Positions 7,235 to 9,718 of a DNA stretch of 9,718 bases are shown here, one piece after another (positions within the stretch are counted from its first letter, which is position 1; each line of letters starts with the position of its first letter). A model generated the notes under the pieces. It saw only the letters and a list, made by a program, of their open reading frames with translations. It had not been told where the DNA came from and ran no database searches. Source of the DNA: Bacillota bacterium (lineage in GTDB: Bacteria > Bacillota > Clostridia > Peptostreptococcales > Anaerovoracaceae). Position numbers and translations under genes: made by a program. The DNA lies in assembly GCA_017619985.1 (NCBI GenBank), contig JAFZRG010000240.1, positions 1-9,718 of the forward strand. Reading direction: 5' to 3'.

Positions 7235-7260
7235 TGTCACAGTGTACCTGTCCCCGTGTG
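7235..7260. repeat. Possible REP-like intergenic repeat fragment (GGGGACAGGT type)
   Basis: Between the terminator and the hypB stop lies a 26-base sequence whose minus strand reads CACACGGGGACAGGTACACT and then GTGACA. It can fold with outer CACA/TGTG (7238-7241 with 7257-7260) or with inner ACAG/CTGT (7239-7242 with 7248-7251). From memory, GGGGACAGGT or GGGGACGGTT sequences bounded by CACA/TGTG recur between genes in many Bacillota, near REP-associated transposases. Only one copy is in this window, so repeat status is inferred. Confidence 0.3.
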
Positions 7261-7929
7261 CTATTCGTTCCAGGCCTTCACTTCCGCGCGCAGCCAGTCG
7301 CAGAAGGCGTCGACGCCCTCCCCGGTCTTGGCGCAGATCGGGAAGATGGGCAGGCCGGGATGGCGCATGTGCGCGTATTCGACGACCTTGTCCATGTCGA
7401 AATCGAAATACGGAAGCACGTCGACCTTGTTGATCATCAGCACGTCCGCCACTTCGAACATCAGCGGGTACTTCAGCGGCTTGTCGTGGCCTTCCGGCAC
7501 GGACAGGATGACCGCGTTCTTCACCGAACCGGTATCGAATTCCGCCGGACAGACCAGGTTGCCCACGTTCTCCAGGATCGCGAGGTCCAGGTCTTCCGTG
7601 CCCAGTTCGCGCACGCCCTGGCGGGTCATGTCGGCGTCGAGATGGCACATGCCGCCGGTATGCAGCTGGATGGCGCGCACGCCGGTCTCGAGGATCGCCG
7701 CAGCGTCCACGTCGGAATCGATGTCCGCTTCCATGACGCCGATGCGCATCTCGTCCTTCAGACGGCCGAGCACCTGCTTCAGCAGCGTGGTCTTGCCGGA
7801 GCCGGGAGAAGACATCAGGTTGAGCAGGAAGGTCTTCTGCGCCTTCATCTCCGCACGCAGTTTATCCGCGTCCGCGTTGTTGTCCGCGAAGACGCTCTCT
7901 TTTACTTCGATGATCTTGATGGGGTCCAT
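7261..7929 (-). CDS. hypB: Hydrogenase nickel incorporation GTPase HypB (short form)
   Basis: GTPase of the SIMIBI class that works with HypA to load nickel into hydrogenase, in the cytoplasm. The 222 residues carry the P-loop SSPGSGKTT (40-48), MEADIDSDVDA (66-76), the G-domain metal site GGMCHLDAD (92-100, Cys95-His96), ENVGNLVCPAEFD (120-132, Cys127) and the guanine-specificity motif NKVD (167-170). The high-affinity N-terminal CxxCGC nickel site of E. coli HypB and any His-rich stretch are absent; the protein begins MDPIKIIEVKES. This short form is common outside proteobacteria. The start is separated by a single base from the stop of the upstream membrane-protein gene. Its AAGGAG lies inside that gene's end, 7 bases before the ATG, indicating one transcript and coupled translation. 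Expression is therefore tied to a peptidase unit rather than to hypA. Confidence 0.95.
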   Translation of the reverse strand: MDPIKIIEVKESVFADNNADADKLRAEMKAQKTFLLNLMSSPGSGKTTLLKQVLGRLKDEMRIGVMEADIDSDVDAAAILETGVRAIQLHTGGMCHLDADMTRQGVRELGTEDLDLAILENVGNLVCPAEFDTGSVKNAVILSVPEGHDKPLKYPLMFEVADVLMINKVDVLPYFDFDMDKVVEYAHMRHPGLPIFPICAKTGEGVDAFCDWLRAEVKAWNE

Positions 7930-7930
7930 G

Positions 7931-8494
7931 TTACTTCTCCTTTTCCTCTTCTGTGATAACTTCGCGCCAGACGTTCTTCTTCGCGATCTGCAGCAGCCAC
8001 AGGTCGGTCGCGCCGATCAGCGCGGCCATCAGCGGGAATGCGACGACCGCGACCATGGAGCACCCTTCCCTGCCGCTGCGGATCAGGTGGAAGAAGTAGC
8101 AGACGAGCAGGATGGCCGCGAACACCGCGGACACTTTCGCCCAGTGCTGCATCGGCTGCACCGCGTACTCGTAATCGAAGGCGCGGATCGGGTTGCCGGC
8201 CTTGATCGTCCCCGCTCCCCGCAGGCACATCAGCGCCGTAAAGCCAAGCAGGAACACGTAAGGCAGCAGCACGTAGAACGTGCGGTCCATGCCCGGCGCG
8301 CGGTAAAGCCCCGCCGCAGCCGCCAGGATCGCGCAGCCCGTGCAGGCCAAAGCGACCGCGATGCGGTAGCGCCGGTAAGGCAAGGGATTCTCCGGGTCAT
8401 AGACGTAGTGGCCGCCGGTATAGATGACCTCTCCGTCCAGCGTCTCGACGAAATCCCTGTATTTCTTTTTTCTTCTGCCGCCGACTTCCCACAT
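7931..8494 (-). CDS. Unrecognised four-helix membrane protein
   Basis: 187 residues; I do not recognise the family. The N-terminal 44 residues are polar and strongly basic at the start (GRRKKKYRDF), then contain GEVIYTGGHYVYDPENPLPY (21-40), probably cytoplasmic. Four hydrophobic segments follow at about 45-64, 73-92, 118-137 and 147-169. A charged C-terminal tail ends TEEEKEK. With an even number of helices, both ends should lie inside, consistent with the basic N-terminus. No catalytic motif, metal-binding cluster or transporter signature was seen; the helices contain scattered Cys (51, 54, 90, 132, 145). The gene begins two bases after the peptidase stop with only a weak ribosome site (GAGCGG), so it probably depends on translation of the upstream gene. 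It ends one base before hypB. The context does not settle a function. Confidence 0.85.
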   Translation of the reverse strand: MWEVGGRRKKKYRDFVETLDGEVIYTGGHYVYDPENPLPYRRYRIAVALACTGCAILAAAAGLYRAPGMDRTFYVLLPYVFLLGFTALMCLRGAGTIKAGNPIRAFDYEYAVQPMQHWAKVSAVFAAILLVCYFFHLIRSGREGCSMVAVVAFPLMAALIGATDLWLLQIAKKNVWREVITEEEKEK

Positions 8495-8496
8495 AA

Positions 8497-9718
8497 TTAC
8501 GCAATTCCGCTCAGATCGAACTCATCCAGCCACTTTTTCGCCGCTTCGCTCGCCGTTTTCAGACAGTTTTCGTCGAACGGTGTGTCGAGGCCGGCCTTCT
8601 TCAGCATATTCGTAAACGTATCGCTGCCGCCCTGCACCGTGTAGGCCATGTAGGTCTTCCAGGCGGACTTGAAATCCTTCTGGATGAGCGCCCAGAACTC
8701 CAGCGACACGGTCTGCGCCAGGCAGTAATCGATGTAATAGAACGGGCTGGAATAGATGTGGTGCTGTCTCTGCCAGGCCATGCCTTCGCTGTAGAACGGG
8801 ATCTCCCCGTCGAGTTTCACCCACGGCATGTAGATCTGCTGCAGATCCTTCCAACAGGCGTGGCGCTGGGCCGGGGTCATGTCCGGACGCGCGTAGACCT
8901 CGTGCTGGAAATGGTCGACCAGCGTGCCGTACGGGATGAACTGCAGCGCACCCGCAAGGTGGCTATAGTAGAACTTGCGCGTGTCCCCGCCGAAGAAACC
9001 TTCTTCCCACGGCCACGCGAAGAATTCCATGGACATGGAGTGCACTTCGCAGGCTTCCATGGACGGCCAGTGGTATTCGCTGGGGATGCGGTCGCGGTTG
9101 GTCCACACTTCGAACGCGTGACCCGCCTCGTGCGTGACCACTTCCACGTCGCCCTGCGTGCCGTTGAAGTTCGCGAAGATGAACGGGCACTTGTAATCGG
9201 GCAGCTCCGTGCAGTAGCCGCCGCCCGCCTTGCCTTCCGTGGAGAGCACGTCCAGCAGCTCGTTGTCCATCATGGTCTCGAAGAAGACCTTGGTCTCGGG
9301 CGACAGTTCGGAATAGAACTTCAGGCCGTGCGCCAGGATCTCTTCGGGTGTGCCGAACGGTCTGGGATTGCCGCTGCGGAACGTGAGCGCGCAGTCCGCA
9401 TAGCTCAGCGGATATTCCTTGCCGAGGCGCTCCGCCTGCTGGCGGTACGTCAGATCGGCCAGGGGCACGATGTACTTGCGCACCATGGCGCGGAACTTCT
9501 CGACGTCCTCCTTCGTGTAGCAGTTGCGGCTCATGCGGTAGTAGCCGAGCTGCGTATAACCGCCGTAGCCCAGGGCTTTGCCCATCTCGTCGCGCAGGTG
9601 GACCAGTTTGTCGTAGTGCGCGTCCAGGGCTTCCTGGTTGTCCTTGTACCACTGCCCTTCCGCTTTCCAGGCGGCAAGACGCCTCGCGTCGTCCGCGTCG
9701 GTCTTGAACGGGGTCAGC
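8497..9718 (-). CDS. M3-family oligoendopeptidase (N-terminus outside window)
   Basis: Zinc metallopeptidase that cleaves oligopeptides in the cytoplasm. 406 C-terminal residues are visible, reading from LTPFKTDADDARRLAAWKAE at the window edge without interruption; the usual length near 560 implies about 150 residues are missing. The zinc site is THEAGHAFEVW (HEAGH at visible residues 196-200, plus strand 9118-9132). The third ligand, Glu, is in MEACEVHSMSMEFF, 24 residues after the second His, exactly the M3 spacing. The C-terminal HHIYSSPFYYIDYCLAQ supplies the conserved His/Tyr residues of the active cleft. GKAGGGYCTELPDYKCPFIF and the overall pattern match the M3 group that resembles, but is distinct from, classical PepF. 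It is first in a unit with the membrane protein and hypB. A role in processing peptides imported by the nearby Opp system is likely but inferred. The Met at 9585 is internal, not the start. Confidence 0.93.
   Translation of the reverse strand, partial: LTPFKTDADDARRLAAWKAEGQWYKDNQEALDAHYDKLVHLRDEMGKALGYGGYTQLGYYRMSRNCYTKEDVEKFRAMVRKYIVPLADLTYRQQAERLGKEYPLSYADCALTFRSGNPRPFGTPEEILAHGLKFYSELSPETKVFFETMMDNELLDVLSTEGKAGGGYCTELPDYKCPFIFANFNGTQGDVEVVTHEAGHAFEVWTNRDRIPSEYHWPSMEACEVHSMSMEFFAWPWEEGFFGGDTRKFYYSHLAGALQFIPYGTLVDHFQHEVYARPDMTPAQRHACWKDLQQIYMPWVKLDGEIPFYSEGMAWQRQHHIYSSPFYYIDYCLAQTVSLEFWALIQKDFKSAWKTYMAYTVQGGSDTFTNMLKKAGLDTPFDENCLKTASEAAKKWLDEFDLSGIA

Noticed and set aside
7256..8644. A 462-codon plus-strand frame across hypB, the membrane protein and part of the peptidase
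   Set aside because: It crosses three minus-strand genes, two of them unmistakable, and reads as compositional noise.
9583..9585. ATG at 9585 as the start of the M3 peptidase
   Set aside because: The frame stays open to the window edge with family-like sequence before this Met (44 more residues), so the true start is outside the window.

Overview
The window looks like a GC-rich member of the Bacillota, probably a gut-type Clostridia. This is inferred from strong AGGAGG-type ribosome binding sites before most genes, a lipoprotein-type OppA, a short HypB without the proteobacterial N-terminal nickel motif, and coding sequence with mostly G/C third positions beside AT-rich promoter DNA. No rRNA, tRNA, CRISPR array, phage gene or insertion sequence was seen.

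Left part (1-6800, minus strand): a complete or nearly complete oligopeptide ABC transporter operon, transcribed right to left as oppA, oppB, oppC, oppD, oppF. OppF runs off the left edge after its ABC signature motif. oppA has a well-formed extended -10 promoter. A long GC-rich hairpin with a GNRA-type loop and no U-tract sits between oppA and oppB, where it could set OppA above the membrane components. Three subunits are unusual. OppC carries about 200 extra residues in its first extracytoplasmic loop. OppA is about 760 residues, with roughly 130 extra in the N-terminal lobe. OppD has a highly basic N-terminal extension of about 50 residues with tandem heptads.

Middle (6687-7260): a short divergent intergenic region drives oppA leftward and hypA rightward. 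The two promoters share the same nine-base extended -10, TGCTATTAT. hypA encodes a standard nickel-insertion/zinc protein. It ends at a symmetrical terminator that also serves the convergent hypB. Next to this lies a short GGGGACAGGT-type sequence resembling REP-like intergenic repeats.

Right part (7261-9718, minus strand): a tightly packed transcription unit of an M3-family oligopeptidase (N-terminus outside the window), an unrecognised four-helix membrane protein, and hypB. The genes are 1-2 bases apart.

Together the genes suggest peptide uptake (Opp) plus cytosolic peptide cleavage (M3 peptidase), interleaved with the nickel-delivery pair HypA/HypB. HypA and HypB are on opposite strands in separate units, and no hydrogenase, urease or other hyp gene is visible. 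No wholly new system could be demonstrated. The best leads are the matching expansions of OppA and OppC, the oppA-oppB hairpin, the divergent promoter pair and the unknown membrane protein coupled to hypB.
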